The notes under the pieces were generated by a model, which was not told where the DNA came from, ran no database searches, and saw nothing but the letters and a program-made list of their open reading frames with translations. From Meiothermus ruber DSM 1279 (lineage in GTDB: Bacteria; Deinococcota; Deinococci; Deinococcales; Thermaceae), in contig NC_013946.1 in assembly GCF_000024425.1 (NCBI RefSeq), forward strand, positions 372,001 to 436,000: a stretch of 64,000 nucleotides of DNA, in the 5' to 3' direction. Both the position numbers and the translations under genes were made by a program. The number at the start of each line of letters is the position of its first letter. Within the stretch, counting starts at the first letter, position 1. Shown in pieces: positions 1 to 9,978 of the stretch.

Positions 1-295
1 TCCAGGCGGCCATGCCGCAGGTCTGGCCCAGCCCCACCTCGGGGTGGTAGCGCACCCCTCCGAGGGCCGGGCCGCGGGCGATGTTGTGAATGACCCGGTA
101 GGCCGTAAAGTTGCGCACCCCTCCGTCGTCCATGACCACCGGTAGCGAGACCCCTACGATGCGCTTGGGGTGGGTCAGGTACTGGATGGTGGCGGGGTGA
201 ATCCTGGCTACCTGGATGGTGGTCTCGAGGCGGCGCAAAAAACTATCCCACAGGCTCGAGTCGCCAGGGGGGCGGTAGGCGTTTCTGAGTGGCAT
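1..295 (-). CDS. gdhA: Glu/Leu/Phe/Val dehydrogenase, N-terminal part (GdhA-like), cut by window edge
   Basis: Translating leftward from the ATG at 293-295 gives about 98 residues beginning MPLRNAYRPPGD and including SLPVVMDDGG and GPALGGVRYHPEV, the substrate-binding N-terminal segment of the glutamate dehydrogenase family. The start is supported by GGAGG seven bases upstream on the minus strand. The opening resembles, from memory, the Thermus GdhA paralogue, a regulatory partner of GdhB, more than the catalytic GdhB. The catalytic lysine and the NAD domain lie outside the window, so activity cannot be judged. Family assignment is firm; the GdhA rather than GdhB choice is inference. Confidence 0.85.
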   Translation of the reverse strand, partial: MPLRNAYRPPGDSSLWDSFLRRLETTIQVARIHPATIQYLTHPKRIVGVSLPVVMDDGGVRNFTAYRVIHNIARGPALGGVRYHPEVGLGQTCGMAAW

Positions 296-378
296 GACGC
301 AACCTCCGTTGTGTGGGGCCCGTGCTCTGGATGCTGGCCCCTAGCGCGGTTTCTCTGCTTTCAAGCGTCGCAAGTTTT

Positions 379-414
379 TTGAAAACCGCTCTGTTTTCAA
401 CGCCTAAGAGTATA
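379..414 (-). promoter_or_regulatory. Candidate -10 element and operator of the gdhA-like gene
   Basis: On the minus strand TATACT (414-409) is a good -10 hexamer. Just downstream, where transcription should begin, lies a perfect inverted repeat TTGAAAAC-6 nt-GTTTTCAA (379-400). A palindrome over the start site, about 85 bp before the gdhA ATG, is typical of a repressor operator. No convincing -35 was found. The binding protein is unknown. Confidence 0.45.
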
Positions 415-468
415 CCTGTTCCGAGGAGTTCGTCGTAGGGAGGCTGAATCTGGTATAAGGTGGGTGCT

Positions 469-828
469 ATGAGCGAAGCCCGCACCCTGGAATTGGTTTT
501 TCCCGAGCACGCCAACCCCGGCGGCAATGCTTTTGGCGGTTTTGTTCTGGGTCTGATGGATAAGGTGGGCTCCTATGCAGCCATCCGCCACGCCCGCAAG
601 CGCTGCGTGACGGTGCGGGTGGGCGAGGTGGTGTTCGAGGTGCCCATTAAGGTAGGCGACCTGCTGGAGGTGGTGGCCAAAGTCGTGCGGGTCGGTCGCA
701 CCTCGCTCACGGTCGAGGTCGAGGTGTACCGCGAGAACCTACGCGAGCCCAAGGTGCTGGCTACCAAAGGCAACCTCACCTATGTGGCGGTGGACGAGCA
801 TGGCAAGCCCACACCCGTCGAGGGGTAG
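469..828 (+). CDS. Acyl-CoA thioesterase, hotdog fold
   Basis: This 119-residue protein has the hotdog thioesterase pattern HANPGGNAFGGFVLGLMDKVGSYAAI, in which the Asn/Gly-rich turn and following Asp line the active site of acyl-CoA hydrolases of the YciA/BFIT type. Such enzymes hydrolyse acyl-CoA to free acid and CoA in the cytosol. The ATG at 469 is preferred over an in-frame GTG at 460. It follows AAGGTGG by five bases, and TATAAG at 454-459 could act as a -10 for a leaderless transcript. The gene ends three bases before the convergent prenyl synthase stop. Natural substrate chain length is not visible. Confidence 0.85.
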   Translation: MSEARTLELVFPEHANPGGNAFGGFVLGLMDKVGSYAAIRHARKRCVTVRVGEVVFEVPIKVGDLLEVVAKVVRVGRTSLTVEVEVYRENLREPKVLATKGNLTYVAVDEHGKPTPVEG

Positions 829-831
829 GGC

Positions 832-1791
832 CTACTTAATCCGCACCAGCTCGCGCCGGGCCAGGGCCTCGAGCTCATCGCGGTAAGCCGAGTGGGGAAG
901 GGCTCGCAAGGCAGCGATGGCCCGATCCACCCGGGCGGCGATGGCCTCGGTGACCTCGAGGTCGGCCCCCGAACGCACCGCCAGCTCCTGCAGACGGGCG
1001 ATATCCCCCGGTTTGGCGGCCCGGCGCTTGAAGATGGCCCCGACCTCTTCGGGGTAGGCCTCCAGAAGCCGCAGGGTGATTAGGGTCACCTTGCCCTCGC
1101 GCACATCCCCGCCTGCGGGCTTGCCCAGCACCTCGGCTGTGCCCATCAAGTCCAGATAGTCGTCGCGCATCTGAAAGGCCTGGCCATAGAACGAGCCAAA
1201 ACGGGCCAGGGCCTCGCGCTCTGCCGGGGGCGCATCCCCCAGCACCGCAGCCCCCTCGCAGGCCACCCGCATCACCGAGGCGGTTTTGCCATCAATGATG
1301 CGCTCGTAGTTTTCCAGCGAGTAGTCGTGCAAGGCGGCCACCTGAAACTGCAGCACCTCGGCCTCGGAGAGCTGCCGGGCGGTCTCGGCGAACATGGCCA
1401 CCAGCTCCATGCGCCCGGTCTGGGCCAGCAAGGCCATCAGCCGCGAGAGTAGGTAGTCGCCCGAGAGCACCGAGACCGCGTTGCCGTATTTGCGAAAGGC
1501 GGCTTCCTTGCCGCGCCGGGTCTCGGCGTCGTCTACCAGGTCGTCGTGCAGGAGCGAGGCCGAGTGCAAAAGCTCCACCGCCAGGGCCAGCTCCATGGCA
1601 TAGGGCACCCCCCCCAGGGCGTTGCTGGCCAAAAAAACCAGCCGGGGGCGCACCCGCTTGCCCCCTGCGGTGACCAGGTCTTCTTCAATGAGCCGGACGA
1701 ACTCCACCTCCGAGCGCACCACCTCGCGCAGGCGTAGTTCAAAGGCTTCTAGCAAGGTGGGTAGGTCGGGGGTAAAGTCCTTGATGCTCAT
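832..1791 (-). CDS. Trans-polyprenyl diphosphate synthase
   Basis: This 319-residue protein carries both aspartate-rich motifs of trans-prenyltransferases: the first as DDLVDDAETRRG near residue 90, the second as DDYLD near residue 210, with the GKTASV segment between them. It condenses isopentenyl diphosphate onto an allylic primer to make the long chain of menaquinone. It is the last gene of a leftward run headed by the TPR protein, 55 bp after the lipoprotein stop. A type 2 IPP isomerase lies at 5470-6492 and would feed the same pathway. Product chain length (hexa- to octaprenyl) cannot be read from the sequence. Confidence 0.9.
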   Translation of the reverse strand: MSIKDFTPDLPTLLEAFELRLREVVRSEVEFVRLIEEDLVTAGGKRVRPRLVFLASNALGGVPYAMELALAVELLHSASLLHDDLVDDAETRRGKEAAFRKYGNAVSVLSGDYLLSRLMALLAQTGRMELVAMFAETARQLSEAEVLQFQVAALHDYSLENYERIIDGKTASVMRVACEGAAVLGDAPPAEREALARFGSFYGQAFQMRDDYLDLMGTAEVLGKPAGGDVREGKVTLITLRLLEAYPEEVGAIFKRRAAKPGDIARLQELAVRSGADLEVTEAIAARVDRAIAALRALPHSAYRDELEALARRELVRIK

Positions 1792-1846
1792 CTAAACGAT
1801 TATAGCTTGGAAGAAGAGCAGAAAAAACCGGCCTACCCAAAAGAGT

Positions 1847-2245
1847 CTACGGATTAATGAGTACTGGAGCAGGTAGCGTAATATCGCGCACGGTACCGTT
1901 CAGGCTCTGGGCCTGATAGCCGGTAATTTCCAGGGTGCCTGGGTTGGCGGCAAAAGTAAGGGTTTGGGCCAGTTTAGGGCAGGCATCGGCGGTGGTTGGA
2001 GGCAGGCACTCGGCTACACCAAACCCGGATAGCTGGGAGGGCGTGCCGTTGATGTAGATGCGGGTAACATAGGCGGACGGACTGCCGGGTATGGGCTGCA
2101 CCTCAAACGAGACCTGGTAACCACCTGCAGCGGGCCCAAACGATACCGGGTGGAAGCGTAGGGTGGGAATCCCAAAGTCGGTTACAAAGTTGCTACAGCC
2201 GGCCAGTGCAAAAGCCGCTATTACCAGCGCGATGAACCTTTTCAT
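1847..2245 (-). CDS. Putative lipoprotein, function unknown
   Basis: The 132-residue product starts MKRFIALVIAAFALAGCSN, a lipoprotein signal peptide with lipobox LAGC and the lipidated cysteine at residue 17. The remainder looks like a small beta-rich domain with two further cysteines (ECLPP and ACPKL) that could form a disulfide outside the cell. The start at 2245 is chosen because its ATG overlaps the TGA of rex (ATGA) and AGGAG lies eight bases upstream. A longer form from 2266 would bury the signal peptide. I recognise no family. Confidence 0.7.
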   Translation of the reverse strand: MKRFIALVIAAFALAGCSNFVTDFGIPTLRFHPVSFGPAAGGYQVSFEVQPIPGSPSAYVTRIYINGTPSQLSGFGVAECLPPTTADACPKLAQTLTFAANPGTLEITGYQAQSLNGTVRDITLPAPVLINP

Positions 2246-2883
2246 CCGATCATCTCCTCTCTCCATTTGGGGTTTAAGACGAAGAACGAGAGCCTGCTCA
2301 GTCCGGTGAGAAAATCTACGTTCTCCACCGCGACTTCCTTGGGCACCTCCAGAACTGCTGGAGCGAAGTTCAGGATGCCCTTGATACCTGACTCTACCAG
2401 ACGATCGGCCACTGCCTGGGCCGAATCTGCAGGAACCGCCAGAAGGCCGAATTCGATGCGCCTTTCGGCTATGGCCCGCGGCAGGTTATCCATGCTTTCG
2501 ACCTGCAAACCCCGGAAGGTGGTGGTAATTTTGGAGGGGTCGCGGTCGAACAGGCCCCTTAGCTCGAAGATCTCGCTGAAGCCGGGGTAGTCGGCGATGG
2601 CCTGGCCCAGGCGGCCCATGCCCACAATGCAGAGGCCCCAGCGGCGGTTCAGGCCCAGAATTTGCCGGAGCTCCCGGCGCAAAACCTGCACCGTGTAGCC
2701 CACCCCCCGCGTGCCGTAGCTGCCGAAGTACGAGAGGTCTTTGCGCACCTGAAAGGCGGTGACCTGGGCCTCCTCGGCCAGTTGTTCGGAGGAGGTGCGG
2801 TTGATCCCCCGGGCCTCGAGGTCTTCCAAAATCCGCAGATAAGTGACCAGGCGGGAGATGGCCGCACTGGGTACTTTAGCCAT
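2242..2883 (-). CDS. rex: Redox-sensing transcriptional repressor Rex
   Basis: This is a full-length 213-residue Rex. An N-terminal winged helix (about residues 1-80, including FQVRKDLSYFGSYGTRGVGY) is followed by a Rossmann domain with GMGRLGQAIADYPGF. Rex binds DNA when NAD is high and releases it on NADH binding, controlling respiratory and fermentative genes; the YFGSYGTRGVGY segment is highly conserved in the family. AGGAG lies six bases before the ATG. It sits 22 bp after the SPOR gene and overlaps the lipoprotein start by four bases, so the three are probably co-transcribed. Its operators were not searched for systematically. Confidence 0.95.
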   Translation of the reverse strand: MAKVPSAAISRLVTYLRILEDLEARGINRTSSEQLAEEAQVTAFQVRKDLSYFGSYGTRGVGYTVQVLRRELRQILGLNRRWGLCIVGMGRLGQAIADYPGFSEIFELRGLFDRDPSKITTTFRGLQVESMDNLPRAIAERRIEFGLLAVPADSAQAVADRLVESGIKGILNFAPAVLEVPKEVAVENVDFLTGLSRLSFFVLNPKWREEMIG

Positions 2884-2905
2884 AGAACACTCCTATTTGC
2901 TGCAT

Positions 2906-3760
2906 CTAGCGAACCTCCAGAACCTCGAGGCCCCGGGCCCGCAAATCGGTAGCCGCCGCGGTGGTGTCCTCGAGGGGGCCGACCCGAACCTTGACCAGGC
3001 CGCCTTCCTCCACCAGCACCACCGGGTAGCCGGCCTGCCGCACGGCCTCGATAACCGCCTGGGCGCTCTGGGCCTTGCGGAAAGCCCCTACCTGAAGGTA
3101 GCGGCCAGCCTCTGGAGTGGTTTCTGCGCGGGGTGTAGGGGTCGGAACCCGGCCCACCTGGGGCTGGTACTGCTCGAGGGTGCCAGCAACGGCGCGGGCC
3201 CGATCCTGGGTGCTGTAAGGGCCCACCCAGACCCGGGTGAGGTTGCCGGCGGCCTCGAGGCCCACCGGGTATCCCTGCTGGCGCAGGGTTGTGGTCAGGC
3301 GTTCGGCGTTTTCGCGGTCGCCAAAGGCGCCCACCACCACCCGCCAACCGCCCCCTGCATCGGCGCTTAGGCTCGGGCGCTCGCTGCTTGGAGCAACGGA
3401 ACGGGTTGTTGGTTGTGGGCTTGTGGGGCTGCGATCCGTCACCTTGGGAGGGGCCGGAACGGGCTTGCTGCTCGAGGATGAGGTGGTGGGGGCTTGTGGA
3501 ACAGGTAGGAGCGTTACCACAGGCTCGGGCTCGGTCTGGGGCTGGGGCTTCGATTGAGCTGGAGCTGGGGTTTGTGGCTCGGGCGGTGGGGTTGCAGGGG
3601 CCGTCTGGGGTTGGGGTGCAGCGGTTGGTGGGGGGGCCGGATTCCCCTGCGGGCCGCTAAACGGATTAACCCCGACCAAAAAGAACACCACACCTGCCAT
3701 AATGGCTGCAACCAAGAGGAAGATCAGCGCATCCAACCAGTTTGCTCGAATCCAACCCAT
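2906..3760 (-). CDS. Membrane-anchored protein with two SPOR domains
   Basis: The 284-residue protein has a short cytoplasmic start, one transmembrane helix at about residues 10-30, a long Pro/Gln/Thr-rich linker to about residue 135, and two SPOR repeats (GGWRVVVGAFGDRENAERL and GRYLQVGAFRKAQSAQAV). SPOR domains bind denuded glycan strands at division septa, so a role in the periplasm at the septum or wall is likely. It starts nine bases after the stop of the TPR gene. The linker length and composition are typical of tethered SPOR proteins. No catalytic domain is visible. Confidence 0.85.
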   Translation of the reverse strand: MGWIRANWLDALIFLLVAAIMAGVVFFLVGVNPFSGPQGNPAPPPTAAPQPQTAPATPPPEPQTPAPAQSKPQPQTEPEPVVTLLPVPQAPTTSSSSSKPVPAPPKVTDRSPTSPQPTTRSVAPSSERPSLSADAGGGWRVVVGAFGDRENAERLTTTLRQQGYPVGLEAAGNLTRVWVGPYSTQDRARAVAGTLEQYQPQVGRVPTPTPRAETTPEAGRYLQVGAFRKAQSAQAVIEAVRQAGYPVVLVEEGGLVKVRVGPLEDTTAAATDLRARGLEVLEVR

Positions 3761-3769
3761 GCCATCAAT

Positions 3770-5209
3770 CTACCGCAATAAATCGCGGGCTGGGGCGTAA
3801 CCCAGGTCGGCGGAGCGCTGCCAGGCCCGTCGGGCTTCGGCCACGCGGCCCAGCGAGCGCAGGGTGAGGCCCAGGTTGTACCAGGCCACCGCGTTGCGGC
3901 CATCCAGGGTTACCGCCTGGGAGAGCACCCGCTCGGCATCGGAGTACCTTCCCGCCGAGTAGAGCGCAGCCCCGAGGTTGGCCGCGGTGGCGGCGCTAGG
4001 GGCCAGGGCCTGGGCTTTTTCCAGCGATTCGGCGGCGGCGGCATAGTCCTTCAGGTTGAACTGCGCAACCCCCAGAAAGAACCAGGCCTCGGCGTTATCG
4101 GCTTTTTGCTGGGTTACCTGTGACAGCAACTCGGCTGCCTCGCTGTAGCGGCGCAGGGTGTATGCAGACTTGCCTTGCAGGAACAGGGCCTCGAGCCGGT
4201 CGGTACCCTGGCTGGCTTTGGCGGCCATTTCGGCGAAGCGGGCGGCTTCAGCGGCCTGGCCCAGGCGGTCGTGGGTGGTGGCCAAACCCAGCAGCACCCT
4301 GGGCTCGTCGGGGTTCTGGGCATAGGCGTTCTGGAAGGACTCCAGCGCCCCCCGGGCGTTGCCATCGCGCAGGCGGGCCACACCCAGGTTGTAGTGCGCC
4401 GCCCACAGTTTGGGGTCGAGGCGGACGGCCTCCTGCAGGGTGGCCTGCTGCTCACGGCCCTGCTGCAGGGTGGATTTCTTGAGCAGCAATTGGGCCCGCA
4501 CGGCGTTGTCTTTGGCGGCCTCCAGCCCTCGGTCGATCTCCCGCAGGGCCCGCAGGGGCAGGCCCTGGGCCATGTAGATATCGGCAATCTGCGAGACGGC
4601 CTGGGTGTTGGCCGGGTCTTTGGCTAGAATCTGGTACAGCACGGGTAGGGCCTCGAGGGGCTTGTTGGCTTTGACCAGGCTATCGGCCAGCAGCGAGGTC
4701 AGCTCGAGGTCGCCAGAGGCTTTTTCCAGCGCCTTGCGGGCAGCAGTTGCAGCGGCCTCATGCTGGCCCTGGGTGCGCAGGGCCTTAACCTGGCCTATAT
4801 AGGCCGGTTTGAGCTCGTTGAGGCCAAGGCCAGCCTTCTCGCCCACCTCGATGGCCTTGCCAAAGGCCTCGGCGGCCTCGGCGGCCTGGCCCTGGCGGTC
4901 GCGCACCACCCCCAGGTTGAACCAGCCCTCAAAGCGGTTGGGGTCGAGAACGGTGAGCTGGGTGAACTCGAAGGCTGCCCCCCGCAAATCACCCAGGCGG
5001 TATAGGGCCAGCCCCAGTCCGAAGTGCGCGCTGTAGTTGGTGAAGTCGCGAGCAATCACAGCTTCAAAACCCTGCACGGCCTCGTTCAGACGCCCGGCCT
5101 CGAGGGCGGCCTGGGCCTGCTGCAGGGTCTGCTCTATCGCAGGAGGCTGGCTTTGTTGCGCCCAGCTCAGCGAAACAAATAGAAGCGCCGCGCACAAAAG
5201 TTGTTTCAT
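3770..5209 (-). CDS. Secreted tetratricopeptide repeat protein
   Basis: This 479-residue protein starts with a signal peptide (MKQLLCAALLFVSLSWAQ) and is then almost entirely TPR repeats of about 34 residues, for example NYSAHFGLGLALYRLGDLRGA and AVAWYNLGLTLRSLGRVAEA. TPR arrays are protein-binding scaffolds; the partner here is unknown. It heads the leftward operon that continues with the SPOR protein and Rex, which suggests an envelope role. GAAGGAG lies five bases before the ATG. The cysteine in the signal region (LLCAA) is not followed by a good lipobox, so cleavage by signal peptidase I is more likely. Confidence 0.85.
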   Translation of the reverse strand: MKQLLCAALLFVSLSWAQQSQPPAIEQTLQQAQAALEAGRLNEAVQGFEAVIARDFTNYSAHFGLGLALYRLGDLRGAAFEFTQLTVLDPNRFEGWFNLGVVRDRQGQAAEAAEAFGKAIEVGEKAGLGLNELKPAYIGQVKALRTQGQHEAAATAARKALEKASGDLELTSLLADSLVKANKPLEALPVLYQILAKDPANTQAVSQIADIYMAQGLPLRALREIDRGLEAAKDNAVRAQLLLKKSTLQQGREQQATLQEAVRLDPKLWAAHYNLGVARLRDGNARGALESFQNAYAQNPDEPRVLLGLATTHDRLGQAAEAARFAEMAAKASQGTDRLEALFLQGKSAYTLRRYSEAAELLSQVTQQKADNAEAWFFLGVAQFNLKDYAAAAESLEKAQALAPSAATAANLGAALYSAGRYSDAERVLSQAVTLDGRNAVAWYNLGLTLRSLGRVAEARRAWQRSADLGYAPARDLLR

Positions 5210-5245
5210 AGCGTCTCCTTCAAGTTAAAACTCATCTTGCGGCCC

Positions 5246-5273
5246 ATTGTAGCACGTGAAGAAAGGGCACAAG
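5246..5273 (-). promoter_or_regulatory. Probable promoter of the TPR-SPOR-rex operon
   Basis: On the minus strand CTTGTG (5273-5268) and TACAAT (5251-5246) are separated by 16 bp, about 37 bp before the TPR gene start. The -10 is good and the -35 only fair. Confidence 0.5.
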
Positions 5274-5305
5274 CGGCAAATGAACCTCGCGTTCTTATAG
5301 CAGTC

Positions 5306-5334
5306 TTGACCAAATGGGCGTTCGCGGTTAATAT
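5306..5334 (+). promoter_or_regulatory. Promoter of the initiator tRNA gene
   Basis: TTGACC (5306-5311) and TAATAT (5329-5334) are separated by 17 bp and lie about 30 bp before the mature tRNA 5' end. This fits a sigma-70-type promoter with a short leader to be removed by RNase P. Confidence 0.65.
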
Positions 5335-5361
5335 GTAAAAGCTGTCACATGCGGCGACCGA

Positions 5362-5438
<77 letters not shown>

Positions 5439-5443
5439 GAATC

Positions 5444-5469
5444 AAAAGCCCCCGGCGCCGGGGGCTTTT

Positions 5470-5471
<2 letters not shown>
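5444..5471. terminator. Bidirectional intrinsic terminator
   Basis: The perfect inverted repeat AAAAGCCCCCGGC/GCCGGGGGCTTTT ends in a T-run on both strands. It would stop the rightward tRNA transcript and the leftward fni transcript; its last bases overlap the fni stop codon. Confidence 0.85.
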
Positions 5472-7450
<1,979 letters not shown>

Positions 7451-7461
<11 letters not shown>

Positions 7462-7918
7462 CCTTTTGCTGGCCCTGGTGTTTGCGCTCCTGGCCTGGGC
7501 CATGGCCCTATGGGTCTCGGCGGAGGTGAGCCTGAGCCCGGCCCAGAACCGCCTGCAAAGCCGCATCCACCTGGGCCTTACGCTGGCGACCCAACTGCTC
7601 TACGTGTGGCTGGTGCAGACTGTGGGCTCCTGGCGCGATGCGCTGCTGGTGATCTCGGTCATGCTGGCTTTGGCCTGGTACGCCATGCTGGGCCTGACCA
7701 AAGCCCTGCGCCAGAACACAACCGAGAAGAGGTCGCTGGTTGAGCGCCTCGAGCTCTCCGGGCACCGGGCCTTTGCCTTCACTGCCCTCATCCTGATGGG
7801 TGCTGGCGCGCTTTTTGCGCTCTTTGACCCCACCCTGGCGCTCACCATCGCCCTACCCCTGGGCGTGGCCCTGTTCTGCACCCTCTGGGTGACCTACTGG
7901 GTGCGTAAAAGCGCCTAG
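7451..7918 (+). CDS. Small integral membrane protein, unknown
   Basis: This 155-residue protein is dominated by four hydrophobic helices (about residues 3-24, 42-58, 64-84 and 107-148, the last stretch probably a pair) with short basic loops such as KALRQNTTEKRS. I recognise no family or catalytic motif. It overlaps the end of the hydroxyacid dehydrogenase by 11 bp, so it is probably co-translated, but no functional link is evident. It faces dsbB tail to tail with three bases between the stops. Confidence 0.7.
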
Positions 7919-7921
7919 CCG

Positions 7922-8356
7922 CTACGAACGCCGGGTGGGGCGCAGCAAAAACAGCGCCAGCGAGATAAGCGTGAAAGCGATACCAGCCTGCAGCGGGATG
8001 GGGAAGCTGGGAATGTACTCCACGTTGCAGGGAATGGGGCCTTTACAGACGTTGGGGGCCAGGCCCGGCACCCATAGCTCCAGAAGGTGGTAGCTGCTCC
8101 AGAACAGGCCCACCAGCGACAGGGTGAGGGCATAGGGCCGGATATGAACGTCGTTGCGCCAGGTGGCGAGGCCCAGGATCAATACCAGGGGATACATGGC
8201 GATGCGCTGGTACCAGCACAGGGTGCAGGGGATAAAGTTGCGCACCTCGGAATAGTAGAGGCTGCCCAGGGTGGCGACCAGCGCCACCAGCCAGGCAAAG
8301 GCCAGTAAGAGCGCGTTTCTGTCGAGCGGGGTGGATTGGGTCTGCATCGGGCTCAT
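7922..8356 (-). CDS. dsbB: Disulfide bond formation protein DsbB
   Basis: The 144-residue membrane protein has four predicted helices and the two cysteine pairs of DsbB: CTLC in CTLCWYQRIAMYP after helix 1-2, and CKGPIPC in the second periplasmic loop before PSFPIP. DsbB reoxidises a DsbA-type thiol oxidase and passes electrons to quinone. Its start overlaps the stop of the upstream GNAT gene (ATGA), so translation is likely coupled. No dsbA-like gene is in the window. Small size fits the BdbC/DsbB forms of Gram-positive bacteria and Thermus. Confidence 0.92.
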   Translation of the reverse strand: MSPMQTQSTPLDRNALLLAFAWLVALVATLGSLYYSEVRNFIPCTLCWYQRIAMYPLVLILGLATWRNDVHIRPYALTLSLVGLFWSSYHLLELWVPGLAPNVCKGPIPCNVEYIPSFPIPLQAGIAFTLISLALFLLRPTRRS

Positions 8357-9000
8357 TCTAAGGCGTAACGTATGAAGCGGCTTAGGACGCGGCCAGGCAG
8401 CTCGGCCTCGGTTCCGGCCAGGCGCACGAAGAGCCGGGGGTGGATGCGCCCCACCAGGGCCGCGCCCACCCCGTTCCCCAGCCGTGGGGGCACCACTCCG
8501 GCCAGGAGGCCGATGTTCTGATGGGTGAGGATGGCCCCTACCGCATCGCCGTAGAGGTAAGCCACAAAGGCCTGGCTGTGGGGGTCTTGCAGCAGCTTAC
8601 CGACCCGCTCTGCCAGGGCAAAGCGCCACTGGGGGGCCTGGTAGGCCTCGGTGAGGATGCGCGCGATGGACCAGGCCTCCGACCAGGGCACCTGCTCGGT
8701 CCAGTGGGCGCGGGGGCTGGGCTCGGACTGGCAAAGCTCGAACGCGGCCGTCGCCTGGTAGCCCGATGCCAGCAAGGCCGAGGTTTCGGAGCCCTCGAGC
8801 ACGGTAAAGGCTGGGGGTGCTCCCACAGCCCGGAAACGGGCCTCGAGCTCCTTTTGGGCGGCCTCGAGGTAGCCAAAAGCGGTGTTGGCGAGCAGCAGGG
8901 GGCAGTTGGGCTGGAGCAGGTAGGGGATGCCTTCTACCTCGCCGGAATGCAGCCTGGAGGCCAGCGGGCGGTACAGGGGGTACAGGTCGCGGGGGGTCAT
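8353..9000 (-). CDS. GNAT-like N-acetyltransferase domain protein
   Basis: The 215-residue protein has a C-terminal half resembling the GNAT fold: the strand FVAYLYGDAVGAILT, then LLAGVVPPRLGNGVGAALVGRI, which matches the acetyl-CoA pyrophosphate-binding loop in a loose form. The N-terminal half (LLLANTAFGYLEAAQ) looks like another, degenerate GNAT-type module. Substrate is unknown. It lies between ftsY and dsbB with four-base overlaps on both sides, so the three form a tightly packed operon. Confidence 0.65.
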   Translation of the reverse strand: MTPRDLYPLYRPLASRLHSGEVEGIPYLLQPNCPLLLANTAFGYLEAAQKELEARFRAVGAPPAFTVLEGSETSALLASGYQATAAFELCQSEPSPRAHWTEQVPWSEAWSIARILTEAYQAPQWRFALAERVGKLLQDPHSQAFVAYLYGDAVGAILTHQNIGLLAGVVPPRLGNGVGAALVGRIHPRLFVRLAGTEAELPGRVLSRFIRYALE

Positions 9001-9914
9001 GCGCCCAGCAGAGCCTCCACAAACTCGCCGGCGTCGAAGGGTTGCAGGTCGTCGGCTTTCTCGCCCACCCCGATAAACTTGATGGGCACGCCCAGCGTAC
9101 GCACGATGGGCACCAGCACCCCCCCCTTGGCGGTGCCGTCCAGCTTGGTGACGATCACCCCGGTCAGGCCCACGGTCTGGTGGAACTTTTTGGCCTGCTC
9201 GAGGCCGTTCTGCCCCGTGACCGCGTCCAGCACCAGCCAGACCTCACCGGGCTCGCCGGGGTCGGCCTTGGCGATGGAGCGCTTGACCTTGGCCAGCTCC
9301 TCCATCAGGTTGTGCTTGGTGTGCAGCCGCCCGGCGGTGTCCACCAGCAGCAGATCCAGGCCCCGGGCCTTGCGGGCCGAGGCCGCGTCGAAGGCCAGGG
9401 CGGCGGGGTCGGAACCCTCCGGCCCCTGAATCACCGGGATGCCCAGCCGTTCCCCCCACAGCCCGAGCTGGGCCCCGCCCGCGGCCCGGAAGGTGTCGCC
9501 GGCGCAGAACATCACGCTTCTGCCCTTGCTCTGGTAGTACTGCCCCAGCTTGGCGATGGTGGTGGTCTTGCCCACCCCGTTGACCCCCACCATCAGAATC
9601 ACCTTGCCGGCGGGCTCCACGGTGGATTTTTTAGCGTTGGGGTTGAAGCCCGCCTTGCGGATTTTGGCCCGGAAGCGGTCGGGCTCGAGCTGCACCGTGA
9701 GGGCCTGCTTTAGCGCCTCGCGCAGGTCTTTTTTGCCCGACTGACGCACCTCCTCCAGAACTTCCTGGGTGGCCTCCACCCCCACATCGGCGGCAATCAG
9801 GGCGAACTCGAGCTCCTCCAACACCGCCTCGGGGTCTTCGCCCCAGGGGATGGCTTTGACCAGGTTGTCGCGGGTTTTACTCAGGCCTTCTTTGAGGCGT
9901 TGCAGCCAACTCAT
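8997..9914 (-). CDS. ftsY: Signal recognition particle receptor FtsY
   Basis: The 305-residue protein is the NG-domain form of FtsY without a long acidic A domain. It has the four-helix N domain (about 1-90), the P-loop GVNGVGKTTTIAKL near 108, DTAGRLHTKHNLMEEL, the TKLDGTAKGG motif and the closing GVGEKADDLQPFD. It is the membrane receptor GTPase for SRP-bound ribosomes. It is first in the leftward operon and overlaps the next gene by four bases. The short N-terminus is normal for Thermus-group FtsY. Confidence 0.97.
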   Translation of the reverse strand: MSWLQRLKEGLSKTRDNLVKAIPWGEDPEAVLEELEFALIAADVGVEATQEVLEEVRQSGKKDLREALKQALTVQLEPDRFRAKIRKAGFNPNAKKSTVEPAGKVILMVGVNGVGKTTTIAKLGQYYQSKGRSVMFCAGDTFRAAGGAQLGLWGERLGIPVIQGPEGSDPAALAFDAASARKARGLDLLLVDTAGRLHTKHNLMEELAKVKRSIAKADPGEPGEVWLVLDAVTGQNGLEQAKKFHQTVGLTGVIVTKLDGTAKGGVLVPIVRTLGVPIKFIGVGEKADDLQPFDAGEFVEALLGA

Positions 9915-9978
9915 GGCCTCAGTCTACCGCTTCACTTGCAGGCTACTAAACCCACTCTGCTATGATGTGCGGGTTGGT

